A DNA stretch of 52,852 bases from Bradyrhizobium sp. (GTDB lineage Bacteria; Pseudomonadota; Alphaproteobacteria; Rhizobiales; Xanthobacteraceae). The position numbers and the translations under genes are program-made. This document shows, in pieces, positions 44,376 to 52,852 of the stretch (position 1 is the first letter of the stretch; every line of letters starts with the position of its first letter). The notes beneath the pieces were generated by a model. The model saw only the letters and a list, made by a program, of their open reading frames with translations, ran no database searches and was not told the DNA's origin. The stretch covers positions 1 to 52,852 of the forward strand of contig JAQGKC010000255.1 in the NCBI GenBank assembly GCA_028290305.1. The letters run 5' to 3'.

Positions 44376-45626
44376 TTATTCGCCCGCAATTTGCAGCCGC
44401 GGCCGGTTGCCCCGCTCGATGGCGCGCAATTTCGTCTCTTCGCGCGTGATGTAATCGCGTGTCATCGGCACCACGCCCTGGCGCTTGGTGATCTGGATCT
44501 GGAAATTCATCAGGTTCTGCTTGCGGAACGACATTTCCGACGACGCCAGGTAGATCTCCCACATCCGCGCAAAGCGCTCGTCGTAAAGCGCCACGGCTTC
44601 CTCCCGCCGCGCCATGAATCGCTCGCGCCACGCTTTCAGGGTTTCTGCGTAGTGCAGCCGCAGGATTTCGATGTCGCACACCAGAAGTCCGGCGCGCTCG
44701 ATCGCGGGGATCACTTCGGAAAGCGCGGGGATATAGCCGCCGGGGAAAATATACTTCGCAATCCAGGGATTGGTGACATCAGGGCCGTCCGAACGGCCGA
44801 TCGAGTGCAGCATCATGACGCCGTCTTCGGTGAGAAGTTCGGCGCACCGTCTGAAATAGGTCTCGTAGAAGTCGACGCCAACGTGCTCGAACATGCCCAC
44901 CGACACGATGCGGTCGAACGGGCCGGAAACGTCGCGGTAGTCCTCGAGGAAGAATTTCGCCGACTGCGCCAGATTTTTCTCAGCCGCGCGGGCGTTCGAT
45001 ACCTCCAATTGTTCGGTCGAGAGCGTGACGCCGGTGACGTTGGCGCCGGTCATCTCGGCCAGATACAGGCTAAGGCCGCCCCAGCCGGAGCCGATGTCGA
45101 GCACGCGGTCGCCGCGTTCGATCAGCAGCTTGGCGGCGAGATGGCGCTTCTTGGCGAGTTGGGCATCGTCAAGGGTGGCGTCCGGTGTTTCAAAATAGGC
45201 GCAGCTATACTGCTTGTCGGCATCGAGGAAGAGGGAATAGAGCCGTCCATCGAGATCGTAGTGGCGTGCGACGTTGTTTTTCGAACGGCTGGGCGGGTTG
45301 AACTGCTGGGCATGCCTGACCAGGTATCGCAGCCACCACTGCAGCTTGGCCCAGCGCGGCAATATTTCGGGCTGATCCAGCAAGATCGCCAATGCGTCGG
45401 CGATCGAGCCATTCTCGACGACGAAAGTGCCGTCCATATAGACTTCGCCGAGCGCAAGTTCAGGATTGAGCAGAACCCGGCGTTCGGCTTCAGTGGTCAG
45501 AAATCGCACGGCAACCGGCTCGCCGGTTCCGTCGCCGCAGCTGAACTTTGCCCCGCTCGCAGTCGTAAACGTCATCGCGCCGCGGCGGATGAACTGCTTC
45601 AGGAAGTAACGCAACAAACGGTCCAT
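44376..45626 (-). CDS. cfa: Cyclopropane-fatty-acyl-phospholipid synthase family protein
   Basis: A 416-residue SAM-dependent methyltransferase. An N-terminal lipid-binding domain (about 1-120) precedes the Rossmann domain with SAM motif VLDIGSGWGGLSLYLAEMTG. The CFA-synthase block HYDLDGRLYSLFLDADKQYS, then SVGMFEHVG and KYIFPGGYIPALSE, follow. It adds a methylene bridge to unsaturated phospholipid acyl chains, protecting the membrane in stress or stationary phase. Start at 45626. Confidence 0.93.
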   Translation of the reverse strand: MDRLLRYFLKQFIRRGAMTFTTASGAKFSCGDGTGEPVAVRFLTTEAERRVLLNPELALGEVYMDGTFVVENGSIADALAILLDQPEILPRWAKLQWWLRYLVRHAQQFNPPSRSKNNVARHYDLDGRLYSLFLDADKQYSCAYFETPDATLDDAQLAKKRHLAAKLLIERGDRVLDIGSGWGGLSLYLAEMTGANVTGVTLSTEQLEVSNARAAEKNLAQSAKFFLEDYRDVSGPFDRIVSVGMFEHVGVDFYETYFRRCAELLTEDGVMMLHSIGRSDGPDVTNPWIAKYIFPGGYIPALSEVIPAIERAGLLVCDIEILRLHYAETLKAWRERFMARREEAVALYDERFARMWEIYLASSEMSFRKQNLMNFQIQITKRQGVVPMTRDYITREETKLRAIERGNRPRLQIAGE

Positions 45627-45907
45627 CGAAACCACCAAGTGAGCGATCCCGCAGAGACTCACATTCCGGCCGTCATTCTTGACGAAGATGGGACGGAATG
45701 GTTCCCCAACGCCTTCACGAAATCATAATAGTCAGGTTCCCTGCGCGCTAGTGCGTTGTACACAAAGCGGATATTCCGAAATGTCGTGTTCACGCGGTTG
45801 CGTCATATGTGCGCTTCCATTCGCGGGATAATCGGCTAAAAGGTGACCGCTGCCCGCCAGTGCCTGAATCAGGCGGCTGGAAGCGATTCCGCATCTGGAG
45901 AACAAGA

Positions 45908-47074
45908 ATGTTGAGCCGAGCGCTCAGTTTAGCGACGGTGATGCTTCTGATCGGCTGTTTCGTGGCGGCCCCTGCGGAGGTGCAGGCGCAGAATCTCGAA
46001 GCCGGCAAGAGCCCTTCCCAGATTTTCGCAGGCACTTGTACAGCGTGTCACAAGAGTCCGCGGGGTCTTTTGAGGACCGCGCCCGCGGGATCCCTGCCGG
46101 GCTTCCTGCGTGAGCATTACACGACCAGCAGCAACATGGCCTCGCTGCTCAGCGCCTTTCTGATATCCAACGGGGCGACCGATACGCGCTACCTTTCCAA
46201 CCAGCCCAAGCAAGACAAAGACAAAGACAAAGACGCGAAACCGGAGGCCAAGCCCGCCGCTGGTCCGCTTGAGCAGCTCGACCGCTGGGGTCGCAGGCTA
46301 CGGCCGGCTGCTGCGCCACCGCAAGAGACTGCGAAGCCTGAGACAGGGCCGCAACAGGCCGCGAAACCTGATGCCGATGGATCGCAGGCCGAGCCCGGAC
46401 ATAAAGGCCGCAACGCCAAGCGGCTGGCGCGGCCGGGAGAGGCGACCGACACTGCGAAGCCCTTGGCGAAACCCCTTGACGATCAGGCTCCGGCTCAAGC
46501 CGCAGGCGAGCGCGGCCCCGACGGCCGCCATTTGTCTGCCAAGCAGAGGTTGAGCAAGCGGGGCAAGCCGGGGATCGAGGAACCGGCCAAGCCCGACGCT
46601 ACCAAGCCCGACACTGACAACGGCGAGGCCGCCAAAATCGATTCGTCCAAGCCTGATTCGGTCAAGCCTGATTCGGCCAAGAGCGACGCCGCCAAGGACG
46701 AGCCTTCAAAAAGCGAGCCGGTGAAGGAAGATAAGCCCGCGAGCGAAACCGCCAAAGACGAGGGCGGCAAGCCCGAAGGCGCCAAACCGTCGGGTGAGGG
46801 CAAGTCCGAGGCCGCCAGGAGCGACACCCCGAAAGCGGGCAGCGGCGAGACCACGGTGCTGCGGGCCGATCCCGTTCCCCCGGTCACACCTGCACCAGCG
46901 GCCCGCCCGGCCGCGTCCACAGCGGTCCCCAGCGGAACGCCGGAGCCGGCGGCAGGCCCGTCTGCGCCGGCTGCACAGTCTGCGCCTCCGGCCGCCCCGG
47001 CGGTTACCGCTTCAACGCCGCCACCGGCGCCGGCTGCCCCAACGGGGCCGCCCGTGCCGCCGATTTCCCAATAA
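45908..47074 (+). CDS. Exported c-type-cytochrome-like protein with long disordered tail
   Basis: A 388-residue protein. Signal peptide at residues 1-27 (ATVMLLIGCFVAAPAEVQA), then one heme-binding CxxCH motif, CTACH at 44-48, in a minimal domain of about 90 residues. From residue 110 it is a tail of about 280 residues made of Lys, Asp, Pro, Ala, Glu with repeats such as KPDSVKPDSAKSDAAKDEPS, ending in an Ala/Pro-rich region. The usual Met axial ligand is not clear. The tail may anchor or space the domain in the periplasm. Function unknown. Confidence 0.8.
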   Translation: MLSRALSLATVMLLIGCFVAAPAEVQAQNLEAGKSPSQIFAGTCTACHKSPRGLLRTAPAGSLPGFLREHYTTSSNMASLLSAFLISNGATDTRYLSNQPKQDKDKDKDAKPEAKPAAGPLEQLDRWGRRLRPAAAPPQETAKPETGPQQAAKPDADGSQAEPGHKGRNAKRLARPGEATDTAKPLAKPLDDQAPAQAAGERGPDGRHLSAKQRLSKRGKPGIEEPAKPDATKPDTDNGEAAKIDSSKPDSVKPDSAKSDAAKDEPSKSEPVKEDKPASETAKDEGGKPEGAKPSGEGKSEAARSDTPKAGSGETTVLRADPVPPVTPAPAARPAASTAVPSGTPEPAAGPSAPAAQSAPPAAPAVTASTPPPAPAAPTGPPVPPISQ

Positions 47075-47137
47075 GGTTTTCACCGCAACCGCATTGGCGT
47101 CGATTGCGATGTCCGACGAAAAATGTCGGCCAGAATC

Positions 47138-47167
47138 CCAAGCCCGGCCTGACAGGGCCGGGCTTGG
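47138..47167. terminator. Perfect 12-bp hairpin between convergent genes
   Basis: CCAAGCCCGGCC (47138-47149) pairs perfectly with GGCCGGGCTTGG (47156-47167) around TGACAG. It lies between the 3' ends of the plus-strand cytochrome-like gene and the minus-strand rplI. There is no U-run on either side, but the position and stability suit a bidirectional transcription stop. Confidence 0.6.
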
Positions 47168-47197
47168 TCGCGTTCAATTCGATGGAAGGAAGCAGCG

Positions 47198-47797
47198 TTA
47201 CTTGTCGGAAGCTGCGTCTTCCTGTGGCTCCTCGTCGCGGCGCGCTTCCGGATCGAAGAATTCGCCGGCGGCCGCGAGGGCTTCGGCGGCCGCGTCCTGA
47301 TCTTCCTGACGGGTGCTGATGTCCTCGCCGCGATTGATGCGTTCGGCCTCATCGGCACTTCGCGCGACGGTGACGGTGACGCCGACTTCGACTTCCGGAT
47401 GCACGGCGATGGCGATCGTGTGCTTGCCGATGGTCTTGATCGGCGCGTCCAGCATGACCTGGCTGCGGGCAATGGTGACGCCATCGCTCTCGAACGAGGC
47501 GATGATGTCGCGAACGGTCACCGATCCGAACAACTGGCCGGTTTCAGACGCCTGACGCAATACCACGACGTTGCGGCCGTCGATCTTTTCCGCGACCTTG
47601 GTTGCCTCGCCCTTGGCCTGCAGGTTGCGCGTTTCGAGCTCGGCCTTCATGCCGTCGAACTTCGAGCGGTTGTCCGCGGTGGCGCGCAGTGCCTTGCCGC
47701 GCTTCAAAAGAAAGTTGCGGGCAAATCCGTCCTTGACGCGGACGACTTCGCCCATCTGGCCAAGCTTGGCGACGCGTTCCAGCAAAATGACTTCCAT
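47198..47797 (-). CDS. rplI: 50S ribosomal protein L9
   Basis: A 199-residue protein. The N-terminal L9 domain is [20 protein letters not shown] followed by [20 protein letters not shown]; a long connecting helix and C-terminal domain follow. The E. coli protein has about 149 residues; the excess here is an acidic, Ala/Glu-rich C-terminal tail ([20 protein letters not shown]), typical of rhizobia. AGGAG precedes the start. It is downstream of rpsF-rpsR-DUF2232 in the same direction. Confidence 0.96.
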   Translation of the reverse strand: MEVILLERVAKLGQMGEVVRVKDGFARNFLLKRGKALRATADNRSKFDGMKAELETRNLQAKGEATKVAEKIDGRNVVVLRQASETGQLFGSVTVRDIIASFESDGVTIARSQVMLDAPIKTIGKHTIAIAVHPEVEVGVTVTVARSADEAERINRGEDISTRQEDQDAAAEALAAAGEFFDPEARRDEEPQEDAASDK

Positions 47798-47850
47798 ATT
47801 CGTTCTCCTTTGAGGTGATGAGGTAAAGAGCTTGAGTTGAAGGGGTGAGT

Positions 47851-48825
47851 TCAGGACGTGGGGATGGGCGGCGGTCTCCTCTGGAGGTAGCGCTGACGAA
47901 GCCCGAAAACGGCGTCGGCAAGGCCGAGCGCCGCGATTGCAAGAACGGGCCAGCTGAACACCACCACGATGGCGTAGGTGCAGCTAAGCCAGAGCGCACG
48001 GTTCTTCAGCGTCAGCGTCAATGTGTGCAGGACCGCAAAGCCGGTCAGCGCGTAAGCCATCGTCAAGGCCGCGGCGACGATCTGCGCCAGGATCGCAAGC
48101 AGTCCGCCGGCAAAACAGAACGCGATCGCGACCGACAAGGCAGCGAGTGTCATCGACGGCAGCGCCGCGCTTTTCAGGTCGGGCCAGGGGCGATGCAATC
48201 GTCCCGATGTCGCCGTGATTTTTGCGGCGAGCCAGAGGTTGAGCGTTAGCGTCATCATCGCGACGATGGCGGCCGCGGCCGGTGCGATTTTCACCAGCGC
48301 ATCGACCCATTGTTCGGTCTCGCCGGGCGAGGCCGCGTCGCGCGCACCGAGGATCCGCAGCAAGCCCCGCTGCATCACGCCAGTGATGGTCGCAGCATCG
48401 GTGCCAAGCGTGAGCAGGGTCGCCATCGTGGTCAATACGGCAAAGCCCGTGATCCAGAGCAGGATGCGGCCCACCGGATACCACTCCAGATCAGGCGCAG
48501 CAGGCGCTGCGCCGTTGCCTGCCGAGACGCCGTTGGCGATGGGACGCCCCAGCAAGGCGAGATGTCCGAGCCACCAGGCGGGCAGCGCGACCGCGAGGAC
48601 AAAAGCGATGCAATAGGGAAGGCCGAAGATTGCGCCGAGACCGATCGCCGCGGCGATGCCGCCGATCGTAGCGCAGAGCGGTCCCCACCCCAGTGCCGCC
48701 ACCATCAGCGGCAGGGGCGCCAGATAGAACAATAGCAGCGAGATCAGCGCGCCCGAGACGATCGAGGCGAACATCAGCGCCGACGCGCAGCCGGCTGCGA
48801 TAGCAATGAGAACGATCGCGATCAT
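47851..48825 (-). CDS. DUF2232 family polytopic membrane protein
   Basis: A 324-residue inner-membrane protein with about eight hydrophobic segments, starting [20 protein letters not shown] and containing [20 protein letters not shown]. The DUF2232 (YybS-like) family is routinely found between rpsR and rplI in alphaproteobacteria; its function is unknown. The start at 48825 was taken because upstream in-frame residues to 48882 are polar and unlike the family. Confidence 0.9.
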   Translation of the reverse strand: MIAIVLIAIAAGCASALMFASIVSGALISLLLFYLAPLPLMVAALGWGPLCATIGGIAAAIGLGAIFGLPYCIAFVLAVALPAWWLGHLALLGRPIANGVSAGNGAAPAAPDLEWYPVGRILLWITGFAVLTTMATLLTLGTDAATITGVMQRGLLRILGARDAASPGETEQWVDALVKIAPAAAAIVAMMTLTLNLWLAAKITATSGRLHRPWPDLKSAALPSMTLAALSVAIAFCFAGGLLAILAQIVAAALTMAYALTGFAVLHTLTLTLKNRALWLSCTYAIVVVFSWPVLAIAALGLADAVFGLRQRYLQRRPPPIPTS

Positions 48826-48911
48826 CAGCTGTCCCGCTCCTTTCGAGCGGTTAGAGGTCCAGTGAACCCCAACCATCGGCAACCGGAGGACCCGGGAGCC
48901 TTATGAAGACT

Positions 48912-48954
48912 TTCACTTCGCGGCGCGAACGCCGCGAAGTGAAGTATTTTTATT
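48912..48954. terminator. 14-bp perfect hairpin between rpsR and the DUF2232 gene
   Basis: TTCACTTCGCGGCG (48912-48925) pairs perfectly with CGCCGCGAAGTGAA (48930-48943). The adjoining T-rich run, GTATTTTTATTTT, is on the plus-strand side, opposite to the genes around it, which are on the minus strand. For minus-strand transcripts the hairpin lies just after rpsR and may attenuate transcription or protect the rpsF-rpsR 3' end. Confidence 0.6.
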
Positions 48955-49194
48955 TTATCGGATCACGTAAGGCAGCAGCCCGAGGAAACGCGAGCGCTTG
49001 ATGGCGCGCGCGAGTTCACGCTGCTTCTTGGCGGAGACGGCAGTGATGCGGCTCGGCACGATCTTGCCGCGCTCGGATACGTAACGCATCAGCAGCTTGG
49101 AATCCTTGTAATCGATCTTCGGCGCATTCGGGACCGTGAACGGGCAGGTCTTGCGGCGGCGAAAAAACGGACGGCGTGCACCAGCTTCGGCCAT
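48955..49194 (-). CDS. rpsR: 30S ribosomal protein S18
   Basis: A 79-residue protein: [13 protein letters not shown] at the N-terminus, [20 protein letters not shown] and [20 protein letters not shown], then [13 protein letters not shown], all conserved in S18. It binds 16S rRNA with S6 in the platform. Five bases after rpsF in the same transcript. Confidence 0.97.
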   Translation of the reverse strand: MAEAGARRPFFRRRKTCPFTVPNAPKIDYKDSKLLMRYVSERGKIVPSRITAVSAKKQRELARAIKRSRFLGLLPYVIR

Positions 49195-49199
49195 GATTC

Positions 49200-49670
49200 T
49201 TACTCCTCAACCACTGCTTCGGCATCATCGCGCGGACGGCGTGGACCACGGTCGCCGCGGTAGCCACCACCGTCGCGATCGCCCCGGAATCCGCCATCGC
49301 GGTCGCCACGGAAACCACCGCCGCGATCATCGCGATCGCGGTCGCGATCGGCCTTGCGCATCATTGCCGAGGGGCCTTCCTCGTGTTCGTCGACGCGAAC
49401 GCTGAGATAACGAATCACGTCCTCGCTGATCCGCTCCTGCCGCTCGATCTCGGCGATCGCAGCCGAAGGGCCGTCGATGTTCAGCAGCACGAAATGCGCT
49501 TTGCGATTCTTGTTCATCCGATAGGTCAGGGAGCGTACGCCCCAATTTTCCATCTTCACGACCTTGCCGCCAAGTTGCTCGACGATACCGGTCATCTGGG
49601 TGGTCAAGTCTTCGACCTGCTGGGTGCTCGCATCCTGACGCGCGAGAAAAACATGCTCATAAAGAGGCAT
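49200..49670 (-). CDS. rpsF: 30S ribosomal protein S6 with Gly/Arg/Asp-rich tail
   Basis: A 156-residue protein. The S6 domain runs from [15 protein letters not shown] to about residue 105 ([40 protein letters not shown]). The last 45 residues are repeats of [20 protein letters not shown] type followed by an acidic end, longer than in E. coli S6 (about 131-135). The start at 49670 follows AAAGGAC; the frame is open further upstream but without similarity. Confidence 0.95.
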   Translation of the reverse strand: MPLYEHVFLARQDASTQQVEDLTTQMTGIVEQLGGKVVKMENWGVRSLTYRMNKNRKAHFVLLNIDGPSAAIAEIERQERISEDVIRYLSVRVDEHEEGPSAMMRKADRDRDRDDRGGGFRGDRDGGFRGDRDGGGYRGDRGPRRPRDDAEAVVEE

Positions 49671-49863
49671 GGGTGTCCTTTCCAATGTGAGCGCGGTTCC
49701 CGGCGGCAAGCCCTTCGAACCCTTCGGAAAGGACTCGATATGCTCAGAAGGCGGAAGCACGGGACGACGGACCGACTGGTCCTGCCACATCAACATCGCC
49801 AGATAAGGTGAAATTGCTGAGACCGTCCGTTCAGCTCCCGGCCGGGATCCACGGATGACGCGG

Positions 49864-49891
49864 TTTATACGGATTTTGAGCGCGATGGCAA
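49864..49891 (-). promoter_or_regulatory. Candidate sigma-70-type promoter for rpsF-rpsR
   Basis: On the minus strand TTGCCA (49891-49886) and TATAAA (49869-49864) are separated by 16 bases, a good match to the housekeeping promoter pattern. It lies about 190 bases upstream of rpsF, leaving a long leader, as is common for ribosomal protein operons. Confidence 0.45.
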
Positions 49892-49985
49892 GGGAAAGCA
49901 ACCCAATTGGGCCGCCGCGACTTGTCAACCGGGAACCACCCGGCGGCTTGACACAACCGGCTCCCGCCGTGTCTTTCGGCGATCA

Positions 49986-50084
49986 GCAAAAGTGGAATCC
50001 GTTTTGCGTCCGATCGCGCTCTAAATTATTGAAAGAGCGCATGATCTTATCGCCGAACCGCGCGCACTTTGGCGGATCATGCGC
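49986..50084. repeat. Large palindromic intergenic repeat, copy 2 (diverged)
   Basis: The core is bounded by perfect 10-bp inverted ends GCGCATGATC (50037-50046) and GATCATGCGC (50075-50084). The preceding GCAAAAGTGGAATCCGTTTT (49986) matches the AAAAGTGGA-ACCGGTTTT consensus seen in reverse in the copy at 40711. It is 29 bases upstream of fabD, so it may be in the fabD leader. Confidence 0.7.
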
Positions 50085-50113
50085 GCGATTTCCAGCGGCA
50101 TTCAGGGGTATTA

Positions 50114-51073
50114 ATGACGGCGGCGTTCACTTTTCCGGGGCAGGGCTCCCAGGCGGTCGGCATGGGCAAGGCATTGGCCGAGGCCTTTCCGGCCGCCCGA
50201 GCGGTTTTCGACGAGGTCGATGCGGCGCTCGGCGAAAAGCTGACCGCCGTCATTTGGGACGGTCCGGGTGAGACCCTGCAGCTCACCGAAAATGCCCAGC
50301 CGGCATTGATGGCGGTCTCGCTCGCAACACTGCGCGTGCTGGAGACCGAAGCCGGCTTTTCGGTGGGGCGGGATGCCGCCTTCGTCGCCGGGCATTCGCT
50401 CGGCGAATACTCCGCGCTTGCCGCCGCCGGCAGCCTCAGCATCAGCGACACCGCGCGCCTGTTGCGAACCCGCGGCCTTGCCATGCAGAAGGCCGTACCG
50501 GTGGGGATAGGTGCGATGGCAGCTTTGCTTGGTCTCGATTATGAGGCCGCGGTAGCCGTCGCGAACGAGGCCGCACAGGGTCAAGTGTGCCAGGCCGCCA
50601 ATGACAATGGCGGCGGGCAGGTCGTGGTCTCCGGTGACAAGGCCGCGGTCGAGCGCGCGCTCGAGATCGCCAAGGCCAGAGGCGCCAAGCGTGCCATGCT
50701 GCTGCCGGTGTCGGCGCCGTTCCATTGCCGGCTGATGCAGCCCGCGGCCGACATGATGGCGAAAGCGCTGGCCGACGTCACCATCAAGCGACCGGCATCA
50801 CCGTTAGTGTCGAACGTGCTGGCCGCGCCGATTACCGATCCGGATGAAATCCGCCGCCGCCTGATTGAGCAGGTCACGGGGACCGTGCGTTGGCGCGAAT
50901 CGGTGGCTTACATGGCGAGCCAGGGAGTCACACGGTTTTTCGAAATTGGCGCCGGCAAAGTGCTAAGCGGGCTGGTCAAGCGCATCGCCGATGGCGCCGT
51001 TGGTATTTCGGTCAGCGGCCCGAATGATATTGCTTCGGCGAAAGATGCGCTCGCCGCCGCGCAGACGGCCTGA
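50114..51073 (+). CDS. fabD: Malonyl-CoA:ACP transacylase
   Basis: A 319-residue enzyme that loads malonyl groups on ACP. TFPGQGSQAVGMGK is the N-terminal signature and VAGHSLGEYSALAAAG holds the catalytic serine; the catalytic histidine is in VSAPFHCRLMQPAA. The start at 50114 was chosen over an in-frame start at 50069 because it begins exactly at the conserved MTAAFTFPGQG. First gene of the fabD-fabG-acpP-fabF cluster. Confidence 0.96.
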   Translation: MTAAFTFPGQGSQAVGMGKALAEAFPAARAVFDEVDAALGEKLTAVIWDGPGETLQLTENAQPALMAVSLATLRVLETEAGFSVGRDAAFVAGHSLGEYSALAAAGSLSISDTARLLRTRGLAMQKAVPVGIGAMAALLGLDYEAAVAVANEAAQGQVCQAANDNGGGQVVVSGDKAAVERALEIAKARGAKRAMLLPVSAPFHCRLMQPAADMMAKALADVTIKRPASPLVSNVLAAPITDPDEIRRRLIEQVTGTVRWRESVAYMASQGVTRFFEIGAGKVLSGLVKRIADGAVGISVSGPNDIASAKDALAAAQTA

Positions 51074-51089
51074 GCGAGGGGAGACGATG

Positions 51090-51827
51090 ATGTTCGATTT
51101 GACTGGCAGGACGGCGCTCGTCACCGGTGCGACCGGTGGCATCGGCGGTGCGATCGCGCAAGCGCTGCACGCGCAAGGCGCGACGGTGGCCATTTCGGGG
51201 ACCCGGCGCGAGGTGCTGGATACGCTGGCCGGCAAACTGGGCGAACGGGTTCACGTGCTGCCCTGCAACCTCTCTGACGCCGCCGAGGTCGAGGCGCTGG
51301 TACCGGCAGCCGAAAAGGCCATGGGCCAGGTTGATATTCTTGTCGCCAACGCCGGCATCACCAAGGACAATCTGTTCGTGCAATTGCGCGACGAGGACTG
51401 GGACGAGGTCATCAGGGTCAATTTGACGGCGACCTTCCGCCTCGCCCGGGCCGCGACCAAACTGATGATGCGCAAGCGCTTTGGACGCATTATTGCGATC
51501 ACCTCGATCGTCGGCGTCACCGGCAATCCGGGTCAGGGCAATTATACCGCGTCGAAGGCAGGACTGATCGGCATGATCAAGACGCTGGGCGCGGAATACG
51601 CCAAGCGCAACATCACCGCCAACTGCATCGCGCCTGGATTTATTGCAACGCCGATGACAGATGCGCTCAACGAAAAACAGCGCGAAGCCATCCTTTCGAA
51701 GGTTCCTGCAGCCCGGCTTGGGACGCCCGAAGATATTGCTGCGGCGGCGGTGTATCTCAGTTCGAACGAAGCGGCGTATGTCACCGGACAGACGATTCAC
51801 GTCAACGGCGGAATGGCCATGATTTGA
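51090..51827 (+). CDS. fabG: 3-oxoacyl-ACP reductase
   Basis: A 245-residue SDR: TALVTGATGGIGGAIAQALH, LVANAGITKDNLFVQLRDED (FabG-specific), the catalytic YTASKAG and IAPGFIATPMTDALNE. It reduces 3-oxoacyl-ACP with NADPH. Two ATGs are adjacent (51087 and 51090); the second gives the usual MFDLTGRTALV start. GGGGAG precedes it. Sixteen bases separate it from fabD. Confidence 0.96.
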   Translation: MFDLTGRTALVTGATGGIGGAIAQALHAQGATVAISGTRREVLDTLAGKLGERVHVLPCNLSDAAEVEALVPAAEKAMGQVDILVANAGITKDNLFVQLRDEDWDEVIRVNLTATFRLARAATKLMMRKRFGRIIAITSIVGVTGNPGQGNYTASKAGLIGMIKTLGAEYAKRNITANCIAPGFIATPMTDALNEKQREAILSKVPAARLGTPEDIAAAAVYLSSNEAAYVTGQTIHVNGGMAMI

Positions 51828-51943
51828 GCTGGTTGCCTGCCCGCAGCGCGGCGAAAGACTGTATACGAAGGCCAATCGAGGCTTGTAGTCAAGGCTTGGG
51901 AAGTATGATAACCGAACCACCAACGGATCGGCAAAGAACGCCA

Positions 51944-51970
51944 TTGCAGGATTTTGAAACCCTGTATATT
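51944..51970 (+). promoter_or_regulatory. Candidate promoter for acpP
   Basis: TTGCAG (51944-51949) and TATATT (51965-51970) are separated by 15 bases, slightly short of optimum, and lie about 150 bases upstream of acpP. acpP is one of the most strongly expressed genes, so a promoter of its own within the 294-base gap after fabG is expected. Confidence 0.35.
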
Positions 51971-52121
51971 GGCGGTGCGGAGCCTGCCGTCGTTCGCCGG
52001 GCCTCTGTCGGCTAGGACGGGGCCAAATCAAGACGATGCACGACTGCGAAGAAAACTTAACGACCACGATGGCTCGTATTGTCTGGGGTCGGGTCCAATG
52101 GAACAAGCACGAGGTTGAACG

Positions 52122-52361
52122 ATGAGTGAGATTGGCGAGCGAGTTAAGAAGATCGTGGTCGAACACCTTGGTGTTGAACCCGAAAAGGTGGTCGACAACG
52201 CGAGCTTCATTGATGACCTCGGCGCCGACAGCCTCGATACCGTCGAGCTCGTGATGGCGTTTGAAGAAGAATTTGGCTGCGAAATTCCCGATGACGCGGC
52301 GGAGACGATTTTGACCGTCGGCGACGCCACAAAATTTCTTGAAAAGAACGCGAAAAGCTGA
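52122..52361 (+). CDS. acpP: Acyl carrier protein
   Basis: A 79-residue acidic protein with the phosphopantetheine site in [20 protein letters not shown]; the serine of DSL is near residue 38. The flanking [20 protein letters not shown] is typical. It carries the growing acyl chain in fatty-acid synthesis. GAGG is found before the ATG. The protein ends FLEKNAKS. Confidence 0.97.
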   Translation: MSEIGERVKKIVVEHLGVEPEKVVDNASFIDDLGADSLDTVELVMAFEEEFGCEIPDDAAETILTVGDATKFLEKNAKS

Positions 52362-52458
52362 CGCCCCTTCGCGGTACTGACGAAGCCGGACGGGCCGTGG
52401 TCAAGCGGTCCACCGGCTTCTTGTTGTGGTCCGCGAATCCTGGGCTGGAGTGCTGGAT

Positions 52459-52852
52459 ATGAGGCGGGTTGTCGTCACGGGCCTCGGCATGGTGTCGCCA
52501 CTCGGCTGTGGCGTCGAATCGACCTGGACGCGTATCCTCAACAGCGAGAGCGGCGCCAGGAAGATCGATACATTTGATGTCTCCGATCTGACCAGCCGGA
52601 TCGCCTGTGTGATTCCACGGGGAGACGGCACGCACGGCACGTTCAATCCCGACCAGTGGATGGAGCCGAAGGACCAGCGCAAGGTCGATGATTTCATCAT
52701 CTTTGCAATGTGCGCGGCGCGCCAGGCGCTCGATGATGCCAATTGGCATCCTTCTACCGAGGAGGATCGTTGCGCTACCGGCACGATGATCGGTTCGGGA
52801 ATCGGCGGCCTTTCGGGCATTGCCGACACCGCGCTGCTCCTCAAGGAGCGAG
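52459..52852 (+). CDS. fabF: 3-oxoacyl-ACP synthase II, N-terminal part (cut by window edge)
   Basis: The first 131 residues of a condensing enzyme: MRRVVVTGLGMVSPLGCGVE, then SGARKIDTFDVSDLTSRIAC and FIIFAMCAARQALDDANW, ending in MIGSGIGGLSGIADTALLLK. The catalytic cysteine (expected near 165) lies beyond the right edge. It elongates malonyl-ACP with acyl-ACP. Position directly after acpP is the classical fabF place. Confidence 0.94.
   Translation, partial: MRRVVVTGLGMVSPLGCGVESTWTRILNSESGARKIDTFDVSDLTSRIACVIPRGDGTHGTFNPDQWMEPKDQRKVDDFIIFAMCAARQALDDANWHPSTEEDRCATGTMIGSGIGGLSGIADTALLLKER

Larger units (their letters stand above)
49671..50113. other. Gene-free stretch between divergent rpsF and fabD
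   Basis: 443 bases without a supported gene, holding the promoters of the rpsF and fabD operons and a copy of the large palindromic repeat (49986-50084). Two TTGACA hexamers point outwards from each other at 49923-49928 (minus) and 49948-49953 (plus), without good -10 partners. Confidence 0.5.

Noticed and set aside
44244..45728. Plus-strand open frame of 494 codons opposite the cfa gene
   Set aside because: Antisense shadow of a clear methyltransferase; no domain recognisable.
51012..52166. Minus-strand open frame of 384 codons opposite fabG and the acpP leader
   Set aside because: It spans a real gene and an intergenic region and shows no protein family.

Overview
The window reads as a stretch of chromosome from a Bradyrhizobium-like alphaproteobacterium (Nitrobacteraceae). 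The evidence is high GC, strongly codon-biased genes, rhizobial gene orders (alr-dnaB; rplI-DUF2232-rpsR-rpsF beside fabD-fabG-acpP-fabF; radA-cvpA-purF), many small proteins of types I know mainly from Bradyrhizobium, and palindromic intergenic repeats typical of that genus. Family names come from recognition of translated motifs; no database search was run.

Layout. 1-4.8 kb: a stress or redox accessory block with a regulator cut by the left edge, a divergent DUF899 thioredoxin-like protein, a small membrane protein, two short-chain dehydrogenases (SDR) with near-identical leaders, and an overlapping ECF sigma factor. 4.9-11.2 kb: Lin0512 protein, glutathione transferase, a VapBC-type toxin-antitoxin pair with a palindromic operator, RNA 2'-5' ligase-like protein, dsbB with a DUF5993 partner, an Spx/ArsC-like protein, tandem PAS_5 paralogues and a frameshifted lipoprotein gene. 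11.5-19.8 kb: a complete branched-chain amino-acid type ABC transporter (ATPase, ATPase, binding protein, permease, permease), a DUF47-Pit phosphate uptake pair behind a possible Pho box, and prfC. 20-23.7 kb: a nest of very small genes (histone-H1-like, zinc ribbon, DUF2934, membrane peptides) with repeats and a gene remnant.

23.8-34.6 kb: nnrU-panB-acyl-CoA synthetase, a YfgM-like protein, a low-complexity lipoprotein, der, an MFS transporter, an NHL-propeller protein, an SDR and a DUF1697 protein. 34.6-40.7 kb: purF, cvpA and radA on the minus strand, a TauE/SafE permease and exonuclease III. 40.8-52.9 kb: alr, dnaB, cyclopropane-fatty-acid synthase, a cytochrome-c-like protein with a long Lys/Pro/Ala tail, the ribosomal rplI-rpsR-rpsF group, and the fatty-acid synthesis cluster, ending inside fabF.

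Most of the window is ordinary core chromosome. I found no CRISPR array, prophage, intact insertion sequence, tRNA or rRNA. The observations most worth checking are the duplicated SDR leaders that may be ECF promoters, the VapBC operator, the frameshifted lipoprotein, 15-bp in-frame repeats at the N-termini of two unrelated genes, and the dispersed palindromic repeats.
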